64,000 nt of DNA from Bin87 sp965222895 (GTDB taxonomy: Bacteria > Chloroflexota > Dehalococcoidia > Lucifugimonadales > UBA3495), in NCBI GenBank assembly GCA_965222895.1, contig CBDCVB010000002.1:868001-932000 (forward strand), in the 5' to 3' direction. Shown here piece by piece: positions 17,880-24,882 of this stretch. Positions within the stretch are counted from its first letter, which is position 1; each line of letters opens with the position of its first letter. A program made the position numbers and the translations under genes. Below the pieces are notes generated by a model that saw nothing but the letters and a program-made list of their open reading frames with translations, had not been told where the DNA came from and ran no database searches.

Positions 17880-18914
17880 ATGCTGCATTTGTTCCACCCC
17901 GGCGATAATCTGGATGGCTTGCACCGCATCTACGAGCTGGACATACGGGCCAACCTGGTTTATATCGACCCGCCCTTTGCCACTAACAACGAATTTCTAA
18001 TTGACGATTACCGGGCAAACAGCATCAGCGCATCGGGCCGGCCAGCTTACTCTGACACGCTGAGGGGCAGCGTCTACCTGGAAGCTTTGCAACAAAGGCT
18101 GTGCGCTATTCGTAGCGTGATGACGCCTACCGGCTCGGTTTATGTTCACATTGACGTAAAAATGGAGCACCACGTCCGCTTGTTGATGGATGCAGTTTTC
18201 GGGGCGCAGAATTTCCGCAACAGCATTACTCGAATCAAGTGCAACCCCAAGAATTTTGATCGCTATTCCTACGGCAATATCAAGGACACCATCCTCTTTT
18301 ATTCAATGTCGCCGCAGAGTATTACGTGGCATCCGCAGAAAGAGCCGTTAAGCGACGATGCGATAGTCAAACTCTACCCGTTCATCGACGCTGCCGGTCG
18401 CCGTTACACTACCACGCCATTGCACGCCCCCGGCATTACCGTCAACGGGGCGACCGGGCAGGCATGGCGGGATATGCTGCCTCCGGCGGGGCGGCACTGG
18501 CGTTACCCACCGGCAAAGTTGGACGATTTGGACGCTGCCGGGCTGATTGCGTGGAGCGCAACGGGCAACCCGCGGAAAATCCAGTATGGAGACGAAGCAG
18601 TGGGCAAGCTGCCGCAGGATGTCTGGTCATACAAGGACCCACAGCGGCCGGCCTACCCGACGCAGAAGAACGCCCGGCTGCTGGAGCGGATTATTCGCAC
18701 GTCGTCGAAACCGGGGGATACGGTGCTGGATTGTTATGCCGGCAGTGGCAGCACGCTGCTGACAGCGGCGCGGCTGGGGCGACGGTTTATTGGGATGGAC
18801 AATTCGCCGGCGGCGCAGAAGGTTATTGAAAAGCGCTTGCAGGATCGGCGCATAAAATACCAAACCACCCGCGCCTCCACCACATCAACTTTCTCTGAAA
18901 GCGCCGCAGTATGA
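17880..18914 (+). CDS. DNA methyltransferase (N4-cytosine/N6-adenine) of a restriction-modification pair
   Basis: 344 residues. The catalytic motif IV is DPPF (30-33, YIDPPFATNN) near the N-terminus, and the AdoMet-binding motif I, DTVLDCYAGSGSTL, lies near 280-293, giving the beta-class order. The middle (about 100-250) probably holds the target-recognition region. Such enzymes methylate an exocyclic amino group to protect host DNA. AGGATATTCCAAATG gives a plausible ribosome site. Its stop overlaps by 4 nt (ATGA) with an interrupted nuclease-like gene, the expected partner. The specificity cannot be read from sequence. Confidence 0.9.
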   Translation: MLHLFHPGDNLDGLHRIYELDIRANLVYIDPPFATNNEFLIDDYRANSISASGRPAYSDTLRGSVYLEALQQRLCAIRSVMTPTGSVYVHIDVKMEHHVRLLMDAVFGAQNFRNSITRIKCNPKNFDRYSYGNIKDTILFYSMSPQSITWHPQKEPLSDDAIVKLYPFIDAAGRRYTTTPLHAPGITVNGATGQAWRDMLPPAGRHWRYPPAKLDDLDAAGLIAWSATGNPRKIQYGDEAVGKLPQDVWSYKDPQRPAYPTQKNARLLERIIRTSSKPGDTVLDCYAGSGSTLLTAARLGRRFIGMDNSPAAQKVIEKRLQDRRIKYQTTRASTTSTFSESAAV

Positions 18915-19594
18915 ATATGCCGGCTCAACCGCCCCCATTGGATTTTGAGGCCATAGAACACCGGCAAAACTTGGCGAATCGGGCTGAAATGGCAGAGGAG
19001 ATTGCCCAACGCTCGGAGAGATTGCGGACGCGAATATTGCACTTTGCAGAGCAGTTTGACGTACCGGAAGCCGATTTTTGGCGAGACTTGGAAGCAAATC
19101 CCAACGGCCCTCTTGCGGCAGTTTTGGCCCGCGAGGCTCGCCGGCAGAACGTTCACGAAAAGGCCGCCGCCGATTACGTTGCAGCGCTGGCGCACGTTAC
19201 GCAATTCCGTAAGTTACCATCCAGCGGCCCTAACGCCTGTTATATTAACGCAAATGGTCAAATCGTCACCGGGGCGCAATTGGCAGGAGCGAACCGTCCG
19301 TCCAAGTCCATTGATTTTCGATGGCGTACCGGTGCTGTAACTTGCTATGCAGCTCAAAAATACACCAGATAAGGCGGCGGCAATCAGGACAACCAGTTCA
19401 ACGAAGTTCAATCGTTGTTGCGGAATTTCCTGCAACGCATTAACAACGACGTTGCGTTATTCGTTTTGGTTGACGGTCCTTATTACAATCCAGCCCGGCT
19501 AGCCCAACTGCAAGCACTGGTTCGTTTGCAAAACCCGCGCAGTTACGTCGCGAGCGTCAACGCCCTCCGGCCAATCCTCGCGAATATTGGCTGA
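18911..19594 (+). pseudogene. Restriction endonuclease-like gene interrupted by one in-frame TAA
   Basis: The frame from ATG 18911 encodes 153 residues, stops at TAA 19370-19372 and continues in the same frame without another stop to TGA 19592-19594 (227 sense codons in all). The part before the stop ends PSKSIDFRWRT..YAAQKYTR, and the part after begins GGGNQDNQFNEVQSLLRNFL and goes on with ALFVLVDGPYY. Together this reads like a type II restriction enzyme core (Asp in SIDF, Lys in AAQKYT, then a GG..QDNQ segment), so the TAA probably replaced a sense codon. It overlaps the methyltransferase stop. A recent nonsense mutation, an assembly error or readthrough are the options. Confidence 0.7.
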
Positions 19595-19738
19595 ACCTTT
19601 CGTTAGGCTAATCCGTCGTTTGACACTTGGCACGGCGGCGATTAACCTGCTAGTCGTCAGGCGCGGCGGAAAACCTACCGGCGTTCGACCGCTAAATTGC
19701 ACACGCTACTACACTGGATAGACTGGAGGCATTAGAAC

Positions 19739-20485
19739 ATGGCATACGAAGGATTGATTGCCGAGCAAGTTTGGGTGGAGGGTCACGAAGGCGACGGTAT
19801 CAACGCTTATCTGGCGCGTCCCCTGGGTTCCGGCCCGTTTCCGGCCGTAATGTTGTTCCACCATATGCCGGGCTGGGACGCAGCGACCAAGGAAATGGCG
19901 CGCAAACTTGCCCACAACGGCTACATCGCCATATCTCCCAACCTGCACTACCGGGAGGGCAGCGACGACCCGTCGGCCAACAGCGCTAGCATCCGCGACA
20001 AGGGCGGTATGCCCGATGCCCGCACCCTTGGCGACGCCGCCGGCGCCATCGGATACCTGCGCCATCTGGACGTGCATAACGGCAAGGTGGGCATCATCGG
20101 GTTCTGCTCCGGCGGACGCCAGGTATTCCTGGCTGCCTGCAAGTTGCAGGGCATTGACGCCGCGGTCGACTGCTGGGGCGGCGGTGTAACCCAGCGCGAC
20201 ACCGAGCCACCCACGGAAGCCATGCCCCACGCACCCATCGAGTTCGTATCTGACCTAAGCTGCGCGTTGATGGGGTTGTTTGGCGAGGATGACGCCAGGC
20301 CGTCCATTGCCGAAGTGGAAGCTACCGATGCTGCGATCAAGGCGGCTGGCAAGTCGTGGGAATACCACACGTATCCCAACGCGGGCCACGGTTTCTTCGC
20401 CGTAGACCGGCCCAGCTACGCGGTGGAAGCAGCCAACCAGGGCTGGGAGCGGGTGTTCGAGTTCTACGGCCGGCACCTCAGCTAA
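19739..20485 (+). CDS. Dienelactone hydrolase family protein
   Basis: 248 residues, alpha/beta-hydrolase fold with the Cys-type nucleophile elbow GFCSGGR (Cys123), an Asp in GEDDARPS (about 182-187) and a His in NAGHGFFA (about 218), the Cys-Asp-His triad of dienelactone hydrolase. Classical members open 4-carboxymethylenebutenolide in chloroaromatic degradation; many paralogues have other ester or lactone substrates. GGAGG upstream of ATG 19739 supports the start. Monocistronic, with a strong terminator at 20513. Confidence 0.9.
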   Translation: MAYEGLIAEQVWVEGHEGDGINAYLARPLGSGPFPAVMLFHHMPGWDAATKEMARKLAHNGYIAISPNLHYREGSDDPSANSASIRDKGGMPDARTLGDAAGAIGYLRHLDVHNGKVGIIGFCSGGRQVFLAACKLQGIDAAVDCWGGGVTQRDTEPPTEAMPHAPIEFVSDLSCALMGLFGEDDARPSIAEVEATDAAIKAAGKSWEYHTYPNAGHGFFAVDRPSYAVEAANQGWERVFEFYGRHLS

Positions 20486-20512
20486 TCATCCGACAGATTT
20501 TACCAAATGCCA

Positions 20513-20540
20513 GGGGCGGGTGCAAAACCCGCCCCTTTTT
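20513..20540 (+). terminator. Rho-independent terminator after dienelactone hydrolase gene
   Basis: GGGGCGGGT, loop GCAAA, ACCCGCCCC, then TTTTT. It starts 28 nt after the stop at 20485. Confidence 0.9.
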
Positions 20541-20562
20541 ATGACTGCCGGATGAGCCGGAA

Positions 20563-21081
20563 TTAGTCGGTGGATTCGAACGCCAACGTGGCGAAGCGCA
20601 TGAAGATACCGCCCCGGGGCGCCGCGAGGGGCCCGTTGAGGCAGAGGCAGGCGATCACGTAAGCGGCGCCCGGCTCGGCTGCCCCGCTGATTTCCACGCG
20701 GTGCGGAGCGTTCAGACCGACGATGCTACCGAAAGCCCGGTCAATCTCGCCGTTCACCCACACTTCGCCGTAATTGTCGAAGTTGGTTTCGAACCAGACG
20801 CGAGCACCGCTGACGTCCGCCCCGTCGATGGTGGCTGGCAAAGTTACCGCGATGCGGTACCAGGCGAAAGTGAAACCTACCGACAGGCTCTGGCGCACGT
20901 TATCGCACTCGTCCCAGGCCGAGTCGTCGAAGTCGGCGAGACGTGGCGCGGCTGCCAGCAGTCGTGCGGACAACCCCTCGTTGGGTTCGCCGGGAACCAG
21001 GCCAGGCGCCACCCGCCAGGGTCGTCCACCCACAGTGTTGCGACCATCGGGTGTGTTCAGATCAACAGCGAATCTCGGCAT
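20563..21081 (-). CDS. Galactose-binding/jelly-roll domain protein (glycoside hydrolase family 2 N-domain-like)
   Basis: 172 residues. The order DDSAWDECDN..FAWYRIAVTLP..VWFETNFDNYGEVWVNGE resembles the sugar-binding jelly-roll found at the N-terminus of family 2 glycosidases (substitute for W-Y-R...V.G..D....VNG). No catalytic domain or signal peptide is present, so it is a free-standing binding-like domain. It lies 87 nt downstream of a minus-strand amidohydrolase gene and may be in the same transcript. Function unknown. Confidence 0.6.
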   Translation of the reverse strand: MPRFAVDLNTPDGRNTVGGRPWRVAPGLVPGEPNEGLSARLLAAAPRLADFDDSAWDECDNVRQSLSVGFTFAWYRIAVTLPATIDGADVSGARVWFETNFDNYGEVWVNGEIDRAFGSIVGLNAPHRVEISGAAEPGAAYVIACLCLNGPLAAPRGGIFMRFATLAFESTD

Positions 21082-21168
21082 ATCGTGGCCTCCTCGAGTC
21101 GGTAGGGTGTAGGTGTTGACGGGGCGTAGTGGCGTTCGGTTGTTGCAGCGCGGATGCCGACGTCGAGG

Positions 21169-21978
21169 CTAGCGGAATTCCCAAAGGTCGGCGGCGGTTC
21201 CGCCGAACACCATGTCGCGAGTCTCAGTGCTGGGGTATTCAATCAGGTCCATCGGCAGGCGCAGGGCGTTACGGTAGCCCTCCCGATTGGCGACGGGCGG
21301 GAAGTCGCTGCCCCACATCAGCCGGTCGCCGCCGAAAGCATCCATGGCCAGCTCGATGAGTGGCGGCACGTTGTCGAAGGGGATCGGCTGACGGAATGGT
21401 ATCGGCCGCGGACAGAACTCACCGAGCCCGGGTATTTTCATGTACACATTGGGGTATTTTGACAGCGACAACGCCCGCTGGTAGACCTCCATGGGGACGT
21501 TCCGGTCGGCCCGGCCGGGGCCGAAGAATGCGCCCACGCCGGCCAGGTGTTCCATAACCACAGTCAGGTTCGGCAGCTCCTGGATAATCGCTTCAAACTC
21601 GGGATCGGCGTACTGCTCCACGGTGCCCATGACGCTGGCGACCACTCCCAGGTCGGCGCAACTGCGCCACAACGCCAGGGGATCGTCGCCGGGAGCGCGC
21701 CAGCCGCAGTTGAACCGCAGGCCGTCAACTCCCTGATCGTGCAGTTCGGCCACTCTTTGTGGAGCGTCGGCCTGGGTGTGGTCCACGATGGCGATGACGG
21801 CAAAGCGTCCGGGGAACCGCTTGACCGACTCGACCAGATAACTATTGTCGAAAACCCCGAAAAACTGGGTAAGGACTGCCTTGTCCACGCCCACCCGGTC
21901 CATCTCGTCCAGCAGGATTTCCACCGGCTCGAACCAGTAGGGGGAGGCGTGGCAATGCGTATCAATTACAGTGGCCAT
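21169..21978 (-). CDS. Amidohydrolase family 2 (metal-dependent TIM-barrel hydrolase)
   Basis: 269 residues. It begins VIDTHCHASPYW (metal-binding HxH), continues with GLRFNCGW, TVVMEHLAG (His) and ends with LMWGSDFPP, whose Asp is the usual catalytic metal ligand. This is the amidohydrolase-2 group, which includes 2-pyrone-4,6-dicarboxylate hydrolase and decarboxylases such as ACMSD. The exact substrate is unknown. GGAGCAACC lies just upstream of ATG 21978 on the minus strand. A second, divergent member of the family is at 23266. Confidence 0.87.
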   Translation of the reverse strand: MATVIDTHCHASPYWFEPVEILLDEMDRVGVDKAVLTQFFGVFDNSYLVESVKRFPGRFAVIAIVDHTQADAPQRVAELHDQGVDGLRFNCGWRAPGDDPLALWRSCADLGVVASVMGTVEQYADPEFEAIIQELPNLTVVMEHLAGVGAFFGPGRADRNVPMEVYQRALSLSKYPNVYMKIPGLGEFCPRPIPFRQPIPFDNVPPLIELAMDAFGGDRLMWGSDFPPVANREGYRNALRLPMDLIEYPSTETRDMVFGGTAADLWEFR

Positions 21979-22010
21979 TTGGTTGCTCCTGTTTTAAAGC
22001 CCCTTTTATC

Positions 22011-22119
22011 TGTCATTGCGAGGAGCATAGCGACGTGGCAATCTCGATGGGTTTAAACACACGTCGGCGAACCGTCGTTGCTACGGTGACGGGATTGCCA
22101 CGCTACGCTCGCAATGACA
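22011..22119 (+). repeat. TGTCATTGCGAG palindromic element, copy B
   Basis: 109 bp starting TGTCATTGCGAGGAGCATAG and ending ACGCTCGCAATGACA, with terminal arms CGACGTGGCAATCTCG and GGGATTGCCACGCT. The interior ACACACGTCGGCGAACCG is shared with copy E. The right flank AAGTGGGCACGCATGAG matches the outer flank of copies A and C. It lies between two minus-strand genes. Confidence 0.85.
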
Positions 22120-22164
22120 AAGTGGGCACGCATGAGGGGTTGAAGGTAGTTCACTTTGCCGAAA

Positions 22165-22920
22165 CTATGCGGCGGTGGTGCCGCCGTCGATGACTAACTC
22201 GGCGCCGGTTACAAAGGATGATTCGTCGGAGGCCAGGTAGATGGCGCCGTAGGCAATCTCGCTGGGTTTGCCCACGCGACCCAACGGCAGGCGCTGCATC
22301 CGCAGGGCCATGTTCGCCGGGTCATTCAACGTGTCGGCAATCATGTCGGTTTCGATGGGGCCCGGATGGATGGAGTTGGCCCGGATGCCTTCGCTGGCGT
22401 GTTGGATTGCCGTGGACTTGGTGAAGAGGCGAACGGAGCCCTTGGTGGCGGTGTAGCTGGCGGACCCGTTGGGGCTGCCCACCAGGCCGGCGGTGGAGGA
22501 GATGTTGATGATGGAGCCGCCGCCGTTCTCTCGCATCGCCGGAATTGCCGCCTTGGTGCCGAGGAACACGCCTTTGGAGTTGACGGCGAAGATGCGATCC
22601 CAGTCCTCCACGGTGGTCTCTTCGATGGTCTTCCGAATCAGGATGCCGGCGTTGTTCAGCAGGATATCCAGCTTGCCGTAGGCGCTGATGGCAGTCTGGA
22701 CAGCCGATTGCCAGTCGGACTCGTCGGTCACGTCCAGATGGACATAGGTGACGTTGTAGCCCAATTCCTGCAATTCGGCTTCGGTCTGCCGGCCCTGCTC
22801 GTCCAGGATGTCACCGATGACGACACTGGCGCCCTCTTCGGCAAACATACGGGCTTCCACCGCCCCCTGACCACGGGCGCCGCCGCTAATGATCGCTACC
22901 TTTCCTTCCAGTCTCGGCAT
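22165..22920 (-). CDS. Short-chain dehydrogenase/reductase
   Basis: 251 residues with all classical SDR marks: cofactor motif SGGARGQGA (12-20), NNAG (89-92), Ser141/142 in INISSTAG, Tyr156 and Lys160 in ASYTATKG, and PGPIETDM. The Asp after the second strand (IGDILD) favours NAD(H). The ending ASDESSFVTGAELVIDGG is typical of the family. It oxidises or reduces an alcohol/ketone; substrate unknown. AGGAGGTTCATC upstream of ATG 22920 is a strong ribosome site. Confidence 0.95.
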   Translation of the reverse strand: MPRLEGKVAIISGGARGQGAVEARMFAEEGASVVIGDILDEQGRQTEAELQELGYNVTYVHLDVTDESDWQSAVQTAISAYGKLDILLNNAGILIRKTIEETTVEDWDRIFAVNSKGVFLGTKAAIPAMRENGGGSIINISSTAGLVGSPNGSASYTATKGSVRLFTKSTAIQHASEGIRANSIHPGPIETDMIADTLNDPANMALRMQRLPLGRVGKPSEIAYGAIYLASDESSFVTGAELVIDGGTTAA

Positions 22921-23050
22921 GATGAACCTCCTGTAGATGACCCGTGCGTTGCGTCAATGTGGATGATGGACTCGATGTGGGCAATAGGCTCACTTTATAT
23001 CGGTTGAGTGTGAGGCGCAACAAGGCGCATCCGCTCGTTCGTACCCACTT

Positions 23051-23078
23051 TGTCATTGCGAGCGCAGCGTGGCAATCT
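23051..23078 (+). repeat. TGTCATTGCGAG palindromic element, half copy C
   Basis: Only one arm, TGTCATTGCGAGCGCAGCGT then GGCAATCT, with the conserved outer flank GTACCCACTT. The second arm is missing; the CTCTCCC repeat follows directly. Confidence 0.7.
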
Positions 23079-23080
23079 AG

Positions 23081-23117
23081 CTCCCTGTCCCTTGATGGGA
23101 GAGGGTTGGGGTGAGGG
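23081..23117 (-). repeat. CTCACCCCAACCC/CTCTCC repeat, inverted copy 2
   Basis: CTCCCTGTCCCTTGATGGGA continuing into GAGGGTTGGGGTGAGGG, the reverse of copies at 12373 and 40839. Confidence 0.7.
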
Positions 23118-23265
23118 TGAAAAATCCGCACTGACCACCTTCCCGGCACTGACCACCAACCCGGTTCCGGTGTAAACTGCCCAATATCAGTTGGAAGCTC
23201 AGGGGTGACTGGAAGCGGAGCTTTACACACCCACCCGAGACCTATGAATGGCAAGGAGAAAGACG

Positions 23266-24120
23266 ATGGCGACTGGCACTCTCACTATCGATTCACAGGT
23301 TCACGCCTACGAACAGGACCGCCCGGAACGTCCCTGGGCCGGCACCCTGCAGGGCCCTGCCGAGGTTACCGGCGACGATATGGTGGCGGCGATGGACGCC
23401 GTCGGCGTGGACGGGGCTTTGCTCGTATCACCATTCTCAATGTATCGCTACGACGCCAGCTACGCCCTGGAAGTGTACGCCAAGCATCCGAACCGTTTCG
23501 GTCTGATCAGGCCGTTCGATCCCGATTCGGAAACGATCGACGAGGACATCGCCCAGTGGACGGGTACCGCGGGTGTGGTTGGAGCCCGCATCATGCTCAG
23601 CAACCTGGAGTACGACGCGGACCACTCGGGCCTCAACGCGATACTCGCTGCCGCCGGTCGGGTCGGCGTTCCGGTAAACGTGATGTGTTCGACCAGGCTG
23701 CCCATTTTCCGCGAATTGGCCCTTCGCAACCCCAATACACAGATGGTGGTTGATCACTTGGGTATCGCCCAGCCACCAGCGCCGCCGGCGCCGCCGGAAC
23801 CTTTTGCTGACCTGCCGGACGTGCTTGCGCTGGCCGAGCTGGACAACGTAGCCATCAAGATTTCCGGGGCCGGCACACTATCGCATCAGCCATTTCCGTA
23901 CCCGGATATCTGGGAGCCGCTCCGCCGGATTTTCGACGCGTTCGGCTTAGAGCGCTGCCTGTGGGGCACCGACTGGACCAGGGCCGTGAACTCGTTAACC
24001 TACGAGCAGGGGGTTGAGGCTTTCCGGGTTACCGACCAGCTCTCGGAAGACGAGCGATCTGTACTCATGGGAGGAGCCCTCGCCAAAATCTACAACTGGT
24101 CGCCCGGCGCGAAGGCGTAG
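23266..24120 (+). CDS. Amidohydrolase family 2 protein
   Basis: 284 residues. The N-terminus reads TIDSQVHAYEQDRP (metal-binding position QVH instead of HxH), followed by VVGARIML, QMVVDHLGIA (His) and LWGTDWTRA with the catalytic-type Asp. It belongs to the COG3618-like amidohydrolase-2 branch (lactonases and related hydrolases). The altered first metal motif means the metal site may differ from that of the paralogue at 21169. An ATG at 23248 is in frame, but AAGGAG at 23253-23258 points to ATG 23266. Confidence 0.83.
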   Translation: MATGTLTIDSQVHAYEQDRPERPWAGTLQGPAEVTGDDMVAAMDAVGVDGALLVSPFSMYRYDASYALEVYAKHPNRFGLIRPFDPDSETIDEDIAQWTGTAGVVGARIMLSNLEYDADHSGLNAILAAAGRVGVPVNVMCSTRLPIFRELALRNPNTQMVVDHLGIAQPPAPPAPPEPFADLPDVLALAELDNVAIKISGAGTLSHQPFPYPDIWEPLRRIFDAFGLERCLWGTDWTRAVNSLTYEQGVEAFRVTDQLSEDERSVLMGGALAKIYNWSPGAKA

Positions 24121-24202
24121 GCTGCCAAGGGGACCGTGGCAAACGGCAAACCCGTCTACTGTCGCAGCCCAATACTGCGGGCAATGCGCGCCGGCCAGGA
24201 GA

Positions 24203-24278
24203 TGGTGGGCCGTGTGGGGATCGAACCCACGACACCCGGATTAAAAGTCCGGTGCTCTGCCAGCTGAGCTAACGGCCC
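24203..24278 (-). tRNA. tRNA-Lys (anticodon TTT)
   Basis: On the minus strand a 76-nt cloverleaf: acceptor GGGCCGT/ACGGCCC, D-arm GCTCAGCTGGCAGAGC, anticodon stem CCGGA/TCCGG with loop CTTTTAA, T-arm GTGGGTTCGATCCCCAC, discriminator A and encoded CCA. The anticodon TTT reads lysine codons. It lies 140 nt from a 5S rRNA gene on the other strand. Confidence 0.97.
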
Positions 24279-24418
24279 GAGGACGGCGGATGGCGGATGG
24301 CTTCCGTGGTCAAAAGTATAGCATAGGCGCCCGCTGAACCTTTCGAAATCTGGAATAACTCCGTATTGAATACCCTTGCCAAACGGCGGAACAGGGTGCA
24401 TAATCGCCCCTGTTACTT

Positions 24419-24535
24419 TCTGGTGGTTCAAGCGGGGTGGTCCCACCCGTTCCCATCCCGAACACGGAAGTGAAACGCCCCAGCGCCGACGATACTGCTC
24501 TGGTGACGGAGTGGGAAAATAGGTCACCGCCGGGA
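24419..24535 (+). rRNA. rrf: 5S ribosomal RNA, solitary
   Basis: About 117 nt. It contains the conserved 5S block CCCGTTCCCATCCCGAACAC and GGAAGTGAAACGCCCCAGCGCCGA. The 5' end (CTGGTGGT) pairs with the 3' end (ACCGCCGG) to form helix I. No 16S or 23S gene is adjacent: upstream is the antisense tRNA-Lys, downstream a hairpin and clpC. End positions are estimated from helix I. Confidence 0.93.
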
Positions 24536-24536
24536 A

Positions 24537-24882
24537 GTGCAATTAGGATAGCAACAGGGCGGTTTTACCGTCGCCCTGCTATCCGCTCTAATTATAGGTA
24601 CCGGCTTCTCCCGTTGCGCTAGCGAGCACTGGCAACGCTGTCAACTTGCGGCATGAGCCTGCGAATGCTGGTACGAACACGACGTTGAAGACTGGGTGGG
24701 TGTGATGACGCACCGTACGGAGACTGTAAGCCTGATTCCGCCGGAATCGTGAGCTTGAAACCCGTTACCAGCGGCCCCGCCGATAAATTCGGTGGCAAAG
24801 CCGCTTTTATTTTTGCCCAAATGGGGTAAAATGGCGTCCACAGCACCACACCACAAGTCGTAAATCAACCCAGGAGAAACTC
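24537..24882. other. Gene-free spacer between 5S rRNA and clpC
   Basis: 346 nt. It begins with the 5S terminator hairpin; the rest holds no recognisable gene and should contain the clpC promoter. I did not find a CIRCE-type inverted repeat. Confidence 0.6.
24541..24593 (+). terminator. Long hairpin after 5S rRNA
   Basis: GGATAG and CAGGGCG pair with CGCCCTG and CTATCC around a 10-nt loop; outer AATTAG/CTAATT extend the stem. It begins within 10 nt of the 5S end, fitting a terminator or processing signal; only a weak T tract follows. Confidence 0.7.

Larger units (their letters stand above)
22921..23265. other. Gene-free spacer with two repeat fragments
   Basis: 345 nt between divergent genes; it must hold promoters for the SDR (minus) and the amidohydrolase (plus). 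It contains a half copy of the TGTCATTGCGAG element at 23051-23078 and an inverted CTCTCCC-type repeat at 23081-23117. No gene is seen. Confidence 0.65.

Noticed and set aside
19370..19372. Recoding event in the nuclease-like gene, like the two selenoproteins
   Set aside because: The stop is TAA, not TGA, and there is no hairpin of SECIS type after it; a nonsense mutation or error is simpler.
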